Positions 37,251 through 45,407 of a stretch of 64,000 nucleotides of DNA are shown here, piece after piece. The number at the start of each line of letters is the position of its first letter. Position 1 is the first letter of the stretch. The translations under genes were made by a program, and so were the position numbers. Source of the stretch: Bacteroidaceae bacterium (GTDB lineage: Bacteria; Bacteroidota; Bacteroidia; Bacteroidales; Bacteroidaceae); contig JAGCPD010000010.1 in NCBI GenBank assembly GCA_017645305.1, positions 124,001 through 188,000 on the forward strand, in the 5' to 3' direction. The notes beneath the pieces are model-generated. The model did no database searches. It was not told where the DNA came from and saw only the letters and a list, made by a program, of their open reading frames with translations.

Positions 37251-37287
37251 GAATTATTTCGCTAACCCATTGAGAATTGAGAATTAC
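37230..37287 (+). repeat. ATTGAGAATTGAGAATT repeat at a gene junction
   Basis: Two double units separated by 14 bp encode the end of the GH92 gene (LIEN-stop) and, in another frame, the start of the HhH gene (RIENYF, LRIENYI). Confidence 0.75.
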
Positions 37288-39225
37288 ATAATATCGTTAT
37301 CCTTCCTGTTCTGCGCTGCCCAAACAATGGCGCAGGAATCTTATGTCTGGAACGATTTCGTTGAGGAGTTCACCACCAGTCAGGAAACGGAGAACGAGCA
37401 GGATGTACTACTCTCCCTTGAGGAGCTGAAGGAACTGCACGAGCACCCCCTCAACATCAACACCGCCACCGTTGAAGACCTGCAGCAGCTACCTTTCCTA
37501 AGCGAGCCACAGATAGAATCCATCCACGCCTATATCTATCTGCACGGACAGATGCAGACCCTGGGCGAACTGCTGATGCTACCCTTGATAGATGCCCAGA
37601 CGTACAAATGGCTGCACCTGTTTGTATATGCTGTAGAAGTCACGCAGAAAGAGAAAGAGAAAGACAGGCTGTTCGCTCACCTCAGGAACGATTTCTCCAT
37701 ACGAACCGACATTCCGCTCTATCGCCGAAAAGGGTACAGCATAACTGACGGCTATGCAGGCAACCCGCTTTACCAGCGAATGAAATACGAATTAGGAAAC
37801 AGCAAACACTTCCGTGCCGGCTTCCATATCGAGAAGGATGCGGGAGAAAAGTTTTACGACTCGTACGGCGGCTTTGCCATGCTGCGGGACGTGGGCATTG
37901 TTAAAACCGCCGTGGTGGGCGACTACCGTATAGGACTGGGCGAAGGACTGGCACTGGGCGGCAGTGCCTGGTTCAGTAAAACCACTCCAGCCACAAAGCC
38001 CCAGACAGGCATAAAGCCGCTGACCAGTACCGACGAGATAAACTTCCTTCGTGGTGCAGCCGTCACGCTGAAACCCTGGCAGGGATGGGAGGTGACCGCC
38101 TTTGCCTCGTTCCGTCAGAAAGATGCCACGCTGAATCAGAACGGCGAGATACAGACGCTGCAAACATCGGGCTACCACCGTTCGGCTTCGGAACGGAAGG
38201 GCAAAAACAGCGCAACGGCCACTACGGCCGGAGGTGCCGTCTCGTGGCAGGGCAAAGGGCTCCACATAGGGGCAACAGGCTACTTTATGCATTTTAACAA
38301 GACGATGAACCCTGGCTCTGCCGTTTACAGGCGTTACTACCCAAAGGGACGGAACTTTGCAGTAGCCAGCCTTTACTACGGATACAGCCGCTACCGGTTT
38401 TCGCTGGCTGGAGAAGCTGCCTACAGCACAGAGAAGGGCGGTATAGGTACGCTGAACCGCCTGCAGTGGATTATAAGCAAACGCTACACGCTGTCTGCCG
38501 TACAGCGTTTCTATGGCTATAAGTATTATTCTTTTCTGGGCAGAGCCTTTGCCGAGAACTCCTCGGCGCAGAACGAAAGCGGCGTTCTCCTTCACCTGAA
38601 GGCACAACCCTGGGAGCGGTGGCAGATTGTCTGCTATGCCGATTTCTTCCACAACCCGTGGCCCAGATACAGGATGAGCAGCAGCAGTTCCGGGCAGGAG
38701 CTGATGGTGGAAGTGACGCATCAGCTGAACAAAACCCACACGCTGCAGGCACGCTATCAGCTGAAGCGGAAGGAGCAGGGCGATGTGATGGAGCCTCATC
38801 ACCGCATCAAGCTGCAGTGGACCTGCACACCCTCCGGGAAATGGAAGTTCCAGACCACCGGGTGGCATCATTCTGTTCTGGAGAGCATTGGGTGGAGCAT
38901 CCAGGAGACAGCCTACTGCACACTGCAGAAACCCTCTCTAAGGCTTGCATTCATGGCAGGGTATTTCTGTACCGACGATTATTACAGCCGCATTTACCTG
39001 TACGAGCCGTCACTGTACAACAGCATATCATCGGCCCAATACTTCGGGAAGGGCATTCACGGTGTCTGTACAGCCAGATGGACCAGCCCTAACAAACGCC
39101 TGATGCTGGAAGGAAAGTATTCGCTTTGCAAGTATTTCGACCGCACGGAGCAGGGCAGTGCCCTACAGACCATTTTCAGTTCCTGGAAAAATGACATTTC
39201 CCTGCAGTTGAGGGTAGTAATTTAA
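37240..39225 (+). CDS. Exported helix-hairpin-helix protein with putative beta-barrel
   Basis: Protein of 661 aa. No ATG precedes MAQESYVW (37327); the signal peptide RIENYIISLSFLFCAAQTMAQ is read from TTG 37240 or more likely TTG 37270. Residues about 65-130 hold two ComEA-like HhH units (PLNINTATVEDLQQLPFLS, TLGELLMLPLID). The rest is rich in aromatic beta strands, like an outer-membrane barrel. Family members in Bacteroidetes are annotated only by the HhH domain; DNA uptake has been suggested for ComEA relatives but is not shown here. Overlaps the GH92 gene by 11 nt. Confidence 0.7.
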   Translation: MRIENYFANPLRIENYIISLSFLFCAAQTMAQESYVWNDFVEEFTTSQETENEQDVLLSLEELKELHEHPLNINTATVEDLQQLPFLSEPQIESIHAYIYLHGQMQTLGELLMLPLIDAQTYKWLHLFVYAVEVTQKEKEKDRLFAHLRNDFSIRTDIPLYRRKGYSITDGYAGNPLYQRMKYELGNSKHFRAGFHIEKDAGEKFYDSYGGFAMLRDVGIVKTAVVGDYRIGLGEGLALGGSAWFSKTTPATKPQTGIKPLTSTDEINFLRGAAVTLKPWQGWEVTAFASFRQKDATLNQNGEIQTLQTSGYHRSASERKGKNSATATTAGGAVSWQGKGLHIGATGYFMHFNKTMNPGSAVYRRYYPKGRNFAVASLYYGYSRYRFSLAGEAAYSTEKGGIGTLNRLQWIISKRYTLSAVQRFYGYKYYSFLGRAFAENSSAQNESGVLLHLKAQPWERWQIVCYADFFHNPWPRYRMSSSSSGQELMVEVTHQLNKTHTLQARYQLKRKEQGDVMEPHHRIKLQWTCTPSGKWKFQTTGWHHSVLESIGWSIQETAYCTLQKPSLRLAFMAGYFCTDDYYSRIYLYEPSLYNSISSAQYFGKGIHGVCTARWTSPNKRLMLEGKYSLCKYFDRTEQGSALQTIFSSWKNDISLQLRVVI

Positions 39226-39240
39226 TACCCCTGAAACAGA

Positions 39241-39336
39241 CCCTCGCTTTTATTGGTGACAAAACCCTCGCTTTTATTGGTAACAAAACCCTCGTTTTTA
39301 TTAATGACAAAAGCCTCGTTTTTGTCAGCACCCAAA
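39241..39336. repeat. 24-bp tandem repeat, four copies
   Basis: Four contiguous 24-bp units start at 39241, 39265, 39289 and 39313. Each begins (C/G)CCTCG(C/T)TTTT; the first three end GACAAAA or AACAAAA. The last unit can pair with CGAGG at 39338 on. It fills the gap between convergent genes. There are no spacers, so it is not CRISPR. Confidence 0.9.
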
Positions 39337-39383
39337 CCGAGGGGGGCAGAGGTATTGATGTTTCTGAAGTTATAAAAAGACGT

Positions 39384-40877
39384 TTAATGTGAGCTGAGCA
39401 ACGTATAGATGGTGTCTATCTGGTCTGCTGTCGGTTCTGCGGGAAACGATGCCACATGTGCCCTGGCTGTCGCTTTCTGCCTGGCAGCCAGCCCGGATTC
39501 ATTAATAGCAGCGATGAAGTATGACTTCAGATACTCACCACGGTTCACCTGACGGCTTACGCTGTACTTGCCGTCCGTAATCACCTCTAACGGAACGGAC
39601 AGGTAGATGTTTTCAAATCCGTCGAAATTATGTGTACCGGCTCCTGTAGGGAAACTGGTGCTGACGGGATTGGGCTTCGTTCCCCATTTGGTGAGTGTTT
39701 CCTCGTAGAAAACGGCTATCCTGTCATCAGCCTGCAGTTCCATGCTGCTATAGGCCGAGGCCGTCCGGCTTACCTGATAGAAGCCGTTCCAGTGGGTTGA
39801 GAAAGCAGCCGGATTACGGATGTCGCTGATGCCTGCCAGTTCCTTATAGAAGATGCCCACATTGTTACGGCCGCTACCCGTAGGCACAGATTGCAGGGCC
39901 ACGTAGAGCAGCTTGCCGTCGCTGATGCGCTTGGCCGGTACAATAAGCATCTCGCCGTTTATGGGGTTACTACTGGGGCTTGCACTCAGGCCGCCCATGG
40001 TGGCCTTTGTTTCTGCATCCCACCTACCCTTACCGGTTCTGGTGTTGGTATAGGTGTAGATGTTCAGAAGGCGTCCGCCACCCACACGGCTCGTAATGAT
40101 TACCCGTCCGTCAGGTAACTCCTCGCATTTGGGTTCATCGCCATTAGGAACGGGTGTGGCACTGACACCGCCCAACGCCTTCCAGGTGCGCCCGAAGTCG
40201 TCAGAATAAATGACCCTGTTACCGTTCGGACGTGCTGCAAGGGCGGCATACAGGCGGTAGTATTCGCCCACTTTCACTATGCGGCTCTGGAAAATCCTAC
40301 CACCGCCCACAAAGGCTGCCGCCAAGGGGCTTCCTTTATCGAAAAGGCTGTAAATATCCTCTGTCTGATCCACGGGCTTCTGCCAAGTCTCGCCACCGTC
40401 CAGACTGCGGATAGCGGCAATCATACTGGGGTTCCGGCGGTTTGTGGTTCCAAAGGTGAAAACAATACACCCTGCCACGGCCATTACCAGAACCTCGTTG
40501 TGCTCGCGGTCCATCACCACAGCGGGATCACCGTAAGCAGCCTCCATCGGAGTCTTTACGTTATTTATCAACGAGGCATTGCCTACTGCCACGTCAATTT
40601 CCCTGTCGCTCCACGTCAGCCCGTTGTCGTCACTTATCTTAACCACGCAATCTACCTGTCCGAACCCTGGGTCGGTTCCACAGACCAGCCGTGCCGCACT
40701 GGCAACAAGCCAGCCCCCCATGCCGCAGGTAATGCCGGGAATGCGGTAGGGAGGAATGTCCATACCGCCATTCAGCGTGCTGAACAGGGTGGTGCGATGT
40801 GGCACAGGGTGACTGTCAGCCCAAACCGAGGCTGTCATCAGCACCAATAGCACAAGGGGGCAAAACAGTTTCTTCAT
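39384..40877 (-). CDS. Exo-sialidase (GH33 type), exported
   Basis: Six-bladed propeller neuraminidase of 497 aa that removes terminal sialic acid. A signal peptide ends at VWADS (residue 21). The RIP motif is R45-I46-P47 (PYRIPGI). Asp boxes: SDDNGLTW, SLDGGETW and SDDFGRTW. A Glu/Tyr pair typical of the site may be in AVFYEETL and YLSVPLEV. It begins 20 bp after the alpha/beta hydrolase, so the two form one operon. No sialic acid catabolism genes (nan) are in the window. Confidence 0.88.
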   Translation of the reverse strand: MKKLFCPLVLLVLMTASVWADSHPVPHRTTLFSTLNGGMDIPPYRIPGITCGMGGWLVASAARLVCGTDPGFGQVDCVVKISDDNGLTWSDREIDVAVGNASLINNVKTPMEAAYGDPAVVMDREHNEVLVMAVAGCIVFTFGTTNRRNPSMIAAIRSLDGGETWQKPVDQTEDIYSLFDKGSPLAAAFVGGGRIFQSRIVKVGEYYRLYAALAARPNGNRVIYSDDFGRTWKALGGVSATPVPNGDEPKCEELPDGRVIITSRVGGGRLLNIYTYTNTRTGKGRWDAETKATMGGLSASPSSNPINGEMLIVPAKRISDGKLLYVALQSVPTGSGRNNVGIFYKELAGISDIRNPAAFSTHWNGFYQVSRTASAYSSMELQADDRIAVFYEETLTKWGTKPNPVSTSFPTGAGTHNFDGFENIYLSVPLEVITDGKYSVSRQVNRGEYLKSYFIAAINESGLAARQKATARAHVASFPAEPTADQIDTIYTLLSSH

Positions 40878-40897
40878 GCTATCCGTTACATGCGTTA

Positions 40898-42187
40898 TCA
40901 GTGTGCCTTAAGCCATTCCGTGATTTTCTGTAGGGCTTCAGGCGCAAAGGTTTCTTCTATCTGCTGGTATTCTATTACCGCACCGGTCTTGCAATGCTGG
41001 AAAAGATGGTTGAGGTTATCGAGCGCCATAACCTCGTGCTTGCTATTTACAAGCCCCTTTTCCATTGCCTGCAGGTTAGCCTGACAGTCAACCTGCATGT
41101 CCATCTTTCCGTTGAGTGCCAGCACGGGGCACTGGATTTTGGGTAACAACGGACGTACATCCACCGTCAGGATGTGCTGTATATAAGGTGTGGAAAGTTG
41201 TTTTACGGCTTGCTTCAGAAGGGGCTTCATGGCTTCGGGGGCAAGGGAGGTGATTGTCGTATCCAGCTTGCCCTCGGCAGCATGGTCGAAGACGGTACTG
41301 ATAATGTCAATATATTGATCTACACCAGCTTGCGGAATACCCATTGCCTGCAGAGATACGCGATTCTGCCACAAAAGGGTTTCCTTGCCTGAAACAGCCA
41401 TTCCCGCCAGTGACACGATAAAGTCTGTCTTACCCTCGGCTGCCAGCATAAGGGCTATGGTTCCGCCCTCGGAATGACCGACGATACCTACTTTACTGAA
41501 ACGCTTGCGAAGGAAATCAAGACCCGCAGAGGCATCTTGCCGGAAATCATCGGTGGTGAAGTTAAAGAAGGGAACGGAGGAATCGCCATAGCCGCGGTCG
41601 TCATAGCGCAAAGAGGCTATGCCGTTGCGGGCAAGGGCATCTGCAATAACGGCGAAGGGTTTATGTTCAAAAAGCGCCTCGTCGCGGTCCTGCTGTCCGC
41701 TTCCGGTAACAAAGAGTACGACGGGTGTTTCTGCCGTACAGTCCTTGGGCAGTACCAATGTGCCGTTAAAGGTGTATGTCCCATTCTGGAATCTTACTTC
41801 TTCTGTGTTATAAGGAAACGGACCCTTTGGAGTCTGTGGGCGGTTTACCTTGGGTGCTCCGGGTTTAAGGGTCAGGGGAAAGGACATACCGTTCTGGGTG
41901 TAGGAGCCGGATATCATGTTCATAAGAAAGACACCCTCGTAGATGGCACCTATCATAGGAACGGAAACCTTCAGCTTTCCCTCTTGGGTATAGCTCTTTT
42001 CGGCTTTTAGGCCTTTTACTCCCTGAGAAGGGGAATCCATGGTACAGCCTTCTGTGGTGAAGTTGAAGACCAGCGGCAGTTTCATCCCCTGAATATCCAG
42101 TTCTCCGCACCATGTTCCTTCCTGTGCACTGATGCCCATAACGTTTGCGACAAACAGTAATACGGTGATAGCTCTTTTCATTTTCAT
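40898..42187 (-). CDS. Alpha/beta hydrolase (serine aminopeptidase/S33-like), exported
   Basis: Protein of 429 aa with a signal peptide (1-22, MGISAQE). An N-terminal beta domain (about 25-115) precedes the alpha/beta-hydrolase fold. The nucleophile Ser is in VGHSEGGTIALM; oxyanion region FVTGSGQQDRDE; Asp in CPVLALNGKMDMQVD; His in MALDNLNHLFQH. Close in design to BAAT/S33-type esterases. Co-transcribed with the sialidase, it may remove acetyl or other esters from sialic acids (inference only). Confidence 0.8.
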   Translation of the reverse strand: MKMKRAITVLLFVANVMGISAQEGTWCGELDIQGMKLPLVFNFTTEGCTMDSPSQGVKGLKAEKSYTQEGKLKVSVPMIGAIYEGVFLMNMISGSYTQNGMSFPLTLKPGAPKVNRPQTPKGPFPYNTEEVRFQNGTYTFNGTLVLPKDCTAETPVVLFVTGSGQQDRDEALFEHKPFAVIADALARNGIASLRYDDRGYGDSSVPFFNFTTDDFRQDASAGLDFLRKRFSKVGIVGHSEGGTIALMLAAEGKTDFIVSLAGMAVSGKETLLWQNRVSLQAMGIPQAGVDQYIDIISTVFDHAAEGKLDTTITSLAPEAMKPLLKQAVKQLSTPYIQHILTVDVRPLLPKIQCPVLALNGKMDMQVDCQANLQAMEKGLVNSKHEVMALDNLNHLFQHCKTGAVIEYQQIEETFAPEALQKITEWLKAH

Positions 42188-42217
42188 TATGTTTTCTTTT
42201 TACCTTAAAATCGCTTA

Positions 42218-42247
42218 CAAAATTACGCATAAGTGCGGGAATGGCAA
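42218..42247 (-). promoter_or_regulatory. Promoter of the hydrolase-sialidase operon
   Basis: TTG (42247-42245), 19 bp, TAATTTTG (42225-42218) on the minus strand, 30 bp before the ATG at 42187. Confidence 0.65.
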
Positions 42248-42310
42248 TATTTTTTTCCGGTTTTTGCAAAAAATATCCGTTTATAAAACCTGATAATCAA
42301 AAATAATGCT

Positions 42311-42318
42311 TAGTTTTG
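42311..42318 (+). promoter_or_regulatory. Promoter -7 box of the Fe-S/AKR pair
   Basis: TAGTTTTG followed by C; the next in-frame ATG at 42358 then has a leader of about 35 nt. This excludes the TTG start at 42316. Confidence 0.55.
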
Positions 42319-42357
42319 CAGCAAAACTTTATCCATATATTAATTAACAACATTATT

Positions 42358-43923
42358 ATGCTTAGAAAAGTCCGAATTACGCTGGCACTCGTCTTCTGGA
42401 TTCTGATTACATGGCTGCTGGTTGACTTTACCGGCACCGCCCATGTGTATCTGGGATGGATGGCTAAGATTCAGTTCCTGCCCGCATTGCTTGCTTTGAA
42501 CGTTGGAGCTTTGCTTTTTGTTATTGTCCTTACGCTCCTTTTCGGGCGTATCTATTGTTCCGTCATCTGCCCGATGGGTGTGATGCAGGATGCCATCGCA
42601 TGGTTCAGAAAGAAGAAAAACAAGTACAGCTATAGCGAGGAAAAAGGCATTCTGCGTGCCGTTGTCCTTACCATTACCGGTTTCCTGCTTGCCACGAATA
42701 TGGCCTGGGTGGTAGGCTTGATTGCTCCCTACAGCACATACGGCAGAATTGTGGGGACGGTGTTCTCACCCCTTTACAAACTGGCAAACAATGCGTTGGC
42801 TGCCCTTGCCGAACACTATGGAAGTTATGCCGTTTATCAGGTGGATGTCTGGCTGAAGAGCATTCCTGCCCTGATTATTACCCTGACAATATGGATTATC
42901 ATCGCCGTATTGGCATGGAGGGGCGGACGTACCTGGTGCAACACCATCTGCCCTGTGGGAACGGTACTGGGAATGATAGCCAAATACTCCAGACTGAAAA
43001 TCGTGATAGACTCCGATGTGTGCAACGGATGCCGCAAGTGCGAGCGTAACTGCAAGGCCTCTTGCATCAATGGAAAGACACACCAGGTGGATTACAGCCG
43101 TTGCGTGACTTGCGGAGACTGTATAGAAGTTTGTAATCAGCATGCTATCAGATTAAGCAGTCTCACTCCCATCCCATCCCATAATGAAGGGGAGAAGGAA
43201 AAGACTGAGTCTCAACCCGTAGAAAGGGAAATCAGAAGGGAGGATGAAGGTCGTAGGGCTGTATTGGCTGGTATGGCTTTGCTGGCCGGAACATCATTGG
43301 TGAAGGCACAGGAAAAGACTACCGATGGAGGTCTGGCCGAGATTGAGGATAAAGTGAAGCCAAACAGAGACAGGCTGATTACGCCTCCGGGCTCCATATC
43401 GTTCAGGAATATGTCGGAACATTGCACATCGTGCCAGCTATGTATCAACAGCTGTCCCAACGATGTGCTGCGTCCAAGTAGCAGTCTGGATCGCTTTATG
43501 CAGCCAGAGGTAAGCTACGAACGCGGTTACTGCCGGCCCGAATGTACCCGCTGCTCTGACGTCTGTCCTACAGGAGCCATCAAGCCCATTACCGTAGAAC
43601 AGCGTACCGCTACACAGGTGGGTCATGCCGTTTGGGTGAAAGAGAATTGTGTTCCTGCCGTCGATGGTATTCCATGCGGCAACTGTGCACGCCATTGTCC
43701 CGCCGGTGCCATTCAGATGGTTCCCCTGCAGGCTGGTGTTCATCAGGATGGCTGGCGCTGGCTGGATGCCGATAATCAGGAGATTCCAAGAGAGAAGGTT
43801 TTGCTCATCCCCGTCGTAAACGAGGAGAAGTGCATCGGTTGCGGTGCCTGCGAGAACCTTTGCCCGTCACGTCCCTTCAGCGCAATCTACGTAGAAGGTC
43901 ATGAAGTACATCGGGAAATTTAA
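42358..43923 (+). CDS. Membrane 4Fe-4S protein, NapH-NapG-like fusion
   Basis: Redox protein of 521 aa. The N-terminal part has about four membrane helices with CSVICPMGV and CNTICPVGT motifs as in NapH/CcoG, then two ferredoxin motifs (CNGCRKCERNCKASC, CVTCGDCIEVC). A second segment begins with RREDEGRRAVLAGMALLAG, a Tat-like anchor, and carries four more Cys clusters (CTSCQLCINSCP, CTRCSDVCPTG, CGNCARHCPAG, CIGCGACENLCP), as in NapG. Eight or so clusters could move electrons across the membrane. The linker between halves is repeat-like (PIPSHNEGEKEK). Its partner is likely the Tat-exported reductase just downstream. Confidence 0.8.
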   Translation: MLRKVRITLALVFWILITWLLVDFTGTAHVYLGWMAKIQFLPALLALNVGALLFVIVLTLLFGRIYCSVICPMGVMQDAIAWFRKKKNKYSYSEEKGILRAVVLTITGFLLATNMAWVVGLIAPYSTYGRIVGTVFSPLYKLANNALAALAEHYGSYAVYQVDVWLKSIPALIITLTIWIIIAVLAWRGGRTWCNTICPVGTVLGMIAKYSRLKIVIDSDVCNGCRKCERNCKASCINGKTHQVDYSRCVTCGDCIEVCNQHAIRLSSLTPIPSHNEGEKEKTESQPVEREIRREDEGRRAVLAGMALLAGTSLVKAQEKTTDGGLAEIEDKVKPNRDRLITPPGSISFRNMSEHCTSCQLCINSCPNDVLRPSSSLDRFMQPEVSYERGYCRPECTRCSDVCPTGAIKPITVEQRTATQVGHAVWVKENCVPAVDGIPCGNCARHCPAGAIQMVPLQAGVHQDGWRWLDADNQEIPREKVLLIPVVNEEKCIGCGACENLCPSRPFSAIYVEGHEVHREI

Positions 43924-43937
43924 ATACATTGAACATT

Positions 43938-45347
43938 ATGAAAAATATTGATAGACGAGACTTTCTGAAGGTTACAGGAACTGTGGCAGCAACAACGGCG
44001 TTGGCAGCTTGTGGCGGCAGTGCTGATACTGATGGAAAGATTGATTATATGGGACACCACACAGGTGAGGTTCCCAAGGATAAAATGACCTATAGGGTTA
44101 ATCCAAAGACAAACGAGAAGGTAAGCCTGCTGGGATACGGATGGATGCGACTGCCAACAACAAAGAACGGTAGCGCCCGTACACAGGAAAACGCTAACGG
44201 TGATTCAATAGACCAAGAACAAGTGAACCGCCTGTGCAAATATGCGTTGGATCATGGAGTCAACTACTTTGACACATCACCAGCCTATTGCAGGGGAAAG
44301 AGCGAGGAATCACTGGGTATTGCCTTGGAAAAGAGCGGATACCGCAGAGACCAGTACTTTATAGCTACTAAACTTTCTAACTTCAGTCCTCAGCAATACA
44401 GTTTTGAAGCAGGAAAAGAGATGTTCGAGAACAGCCTTAAGTATCTGAAGACTGACTATGTGGATTACCTGCTGTTGCACTCCATCGGTGGCGGCGGTAT
44501 GCATAATCTGCACCAACGCTATCTGGATAATGGTCTGCTTGCCTGGCTGATGGAACAGCGCCAGGCAGGGCGAATCCGTAACCTGGGATTCTCTTTCCAC
44601 GGCGATGTTGCCGTTTATGACTGGATGCTGGACCATCACGACGAATACGAGTGGGACTTTGTGCAGATTCAGGCCAATTACTGCGACTGGCACAACGATA
44701 AGGATAAGGGACGTTCCGGAGAGTACCTGTATAACCGTCTGGAAGAGCTGGAAATCCCCGCTGTTATTATGGAACCCCTGCTGGGCGGCCGTCTCAGCAA
44801 GGTACCCGATCACGTAGTGGCACATCTTAAGCAGCGCGACCCCGAGAGCAGCGTTGCCAGTTGGGCTTTCCGCTATATTGGCAGCAAAACAAACGTACTG
44901 ACAGTACTTAGCGGCATGACCTACATGGAGCACCTGGAAGACAACATCCGTACTTATTCGCCTTTAAAGCCCCTCTCTGAGGACGAACAGAAGTGGTTGG
45001 AGGGCGAGACGGCAACACTTATCAACAGCTATCCAACCATCGACTGCAACGACTGCAAGTACTGTATGCCCTGTCCCTATGGGTTGGATATTCCTGCCAT
45101 CTTTGTACATTACAATAAATGTGTGAATAAGGGAAATGTTCCTGAAAGTCAGCAGGCCGAGAATTATCAGCGGGCTCGCCGCGCCTTCCTGGTAGGCTAC
45201 GACAGAAGTGTTCCCAAGTTGCGTCAGGCCAACCATTGCATCCAATGCCGTGCCTGTGTTCCGCATTGTCCTCAGCAGCTGGATATTCCCAGACTCTTAG
45301 CCAGAGTTGATGAGTTCGTAGAAAAACTGAAGCAAAACAAATTATAA
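43938..45347 (+). CDS. Tat-exported aldo/keto reductase with ferredoxin domain
   Basis: Protein of 469 aa, start at ATG 43938. It has a twin-arginine signal (DRRDFLKVTG) with lipobox-like LAAC at about 25. The AKR barrel shows GYGWMRLPTT, FDTSPAYCRGKSEESLG (catalytic Tyr in PAY) and YVDYLLLHS. The C-terminus carries CNDCKYCMPCPYGLDIP and CIQCRACVPHCPQQLDIP, binding two 4Fe-4S clusters. It follows the Fe-S membrane gene by 14 bp. The pair looks like a periplasmic redox module; substrate unknown. A terminator follows. Confidence 0.88.
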   Translation: MKNIDRRDFLKVTGTVAATTALAACGGSADTDGKIDYMGHHTGEVPKDKMTYRVNPKTNEKVSLLGYGWMRLPTTKNGSARTQENANGDSIDQEQVNRLCKYALDHGVNYFDTSPAYCRGKSEESLGIALEKSGYRRDQYFIATKLSNFSPQQYSFEAGKEMFENSLKYLKTDYVDYLLLHSIGGGGMHNLHQRYLDNGLLAWLMEQRQAGRIRNLGFSFHGDVAVYDWMLDHHDEYEWDFVQIQANYCDWHNDKDKGRSGEYLYNRLEELEIPAVIMEPLLGGRLSKVPDHVVAHLKQRDPESSVASWAFRYIGSKTNVLTVLSGMTYMEHLEDNIRTYSPLKPLSEDEQKWLEGETATLINSYPTIDCNDCKYCMPCPYGLDIPAIFVHYNKCVNKGNVPESQQAENYQRARRAFLVGYDRSVPKLRQANHCIQCRACVPHCPQQLDIPRLLARVDEFVEKLKQNKL

Positions 45348-45360
45348 TACCCTCTTCTAA

Positions 45361-45390
45361 CCCCTCCCCTTTTTGGAGGGGCTTTTTTTC
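45361..45390 (+). terminator. Intrinsic terminator after the AKR gene
   Basis: A 7-bp GC-rich stem CCCCTCC/GGAGGGG (45361-45367, 45375-45381) is followed by CTTTTTTT. The arm type is the CCCCTCC repeat family seen elsewhere in the window. Confidence 0.8.
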
Positions 45391-45407
45391 CTCCTTAGAA
45401 GAGATTC

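Noticed and set aside
39241..39336. CRISPR array
   Set aside because: The 24-bp units are contiguous without spacers and drift in sequence; no cas genes are present.
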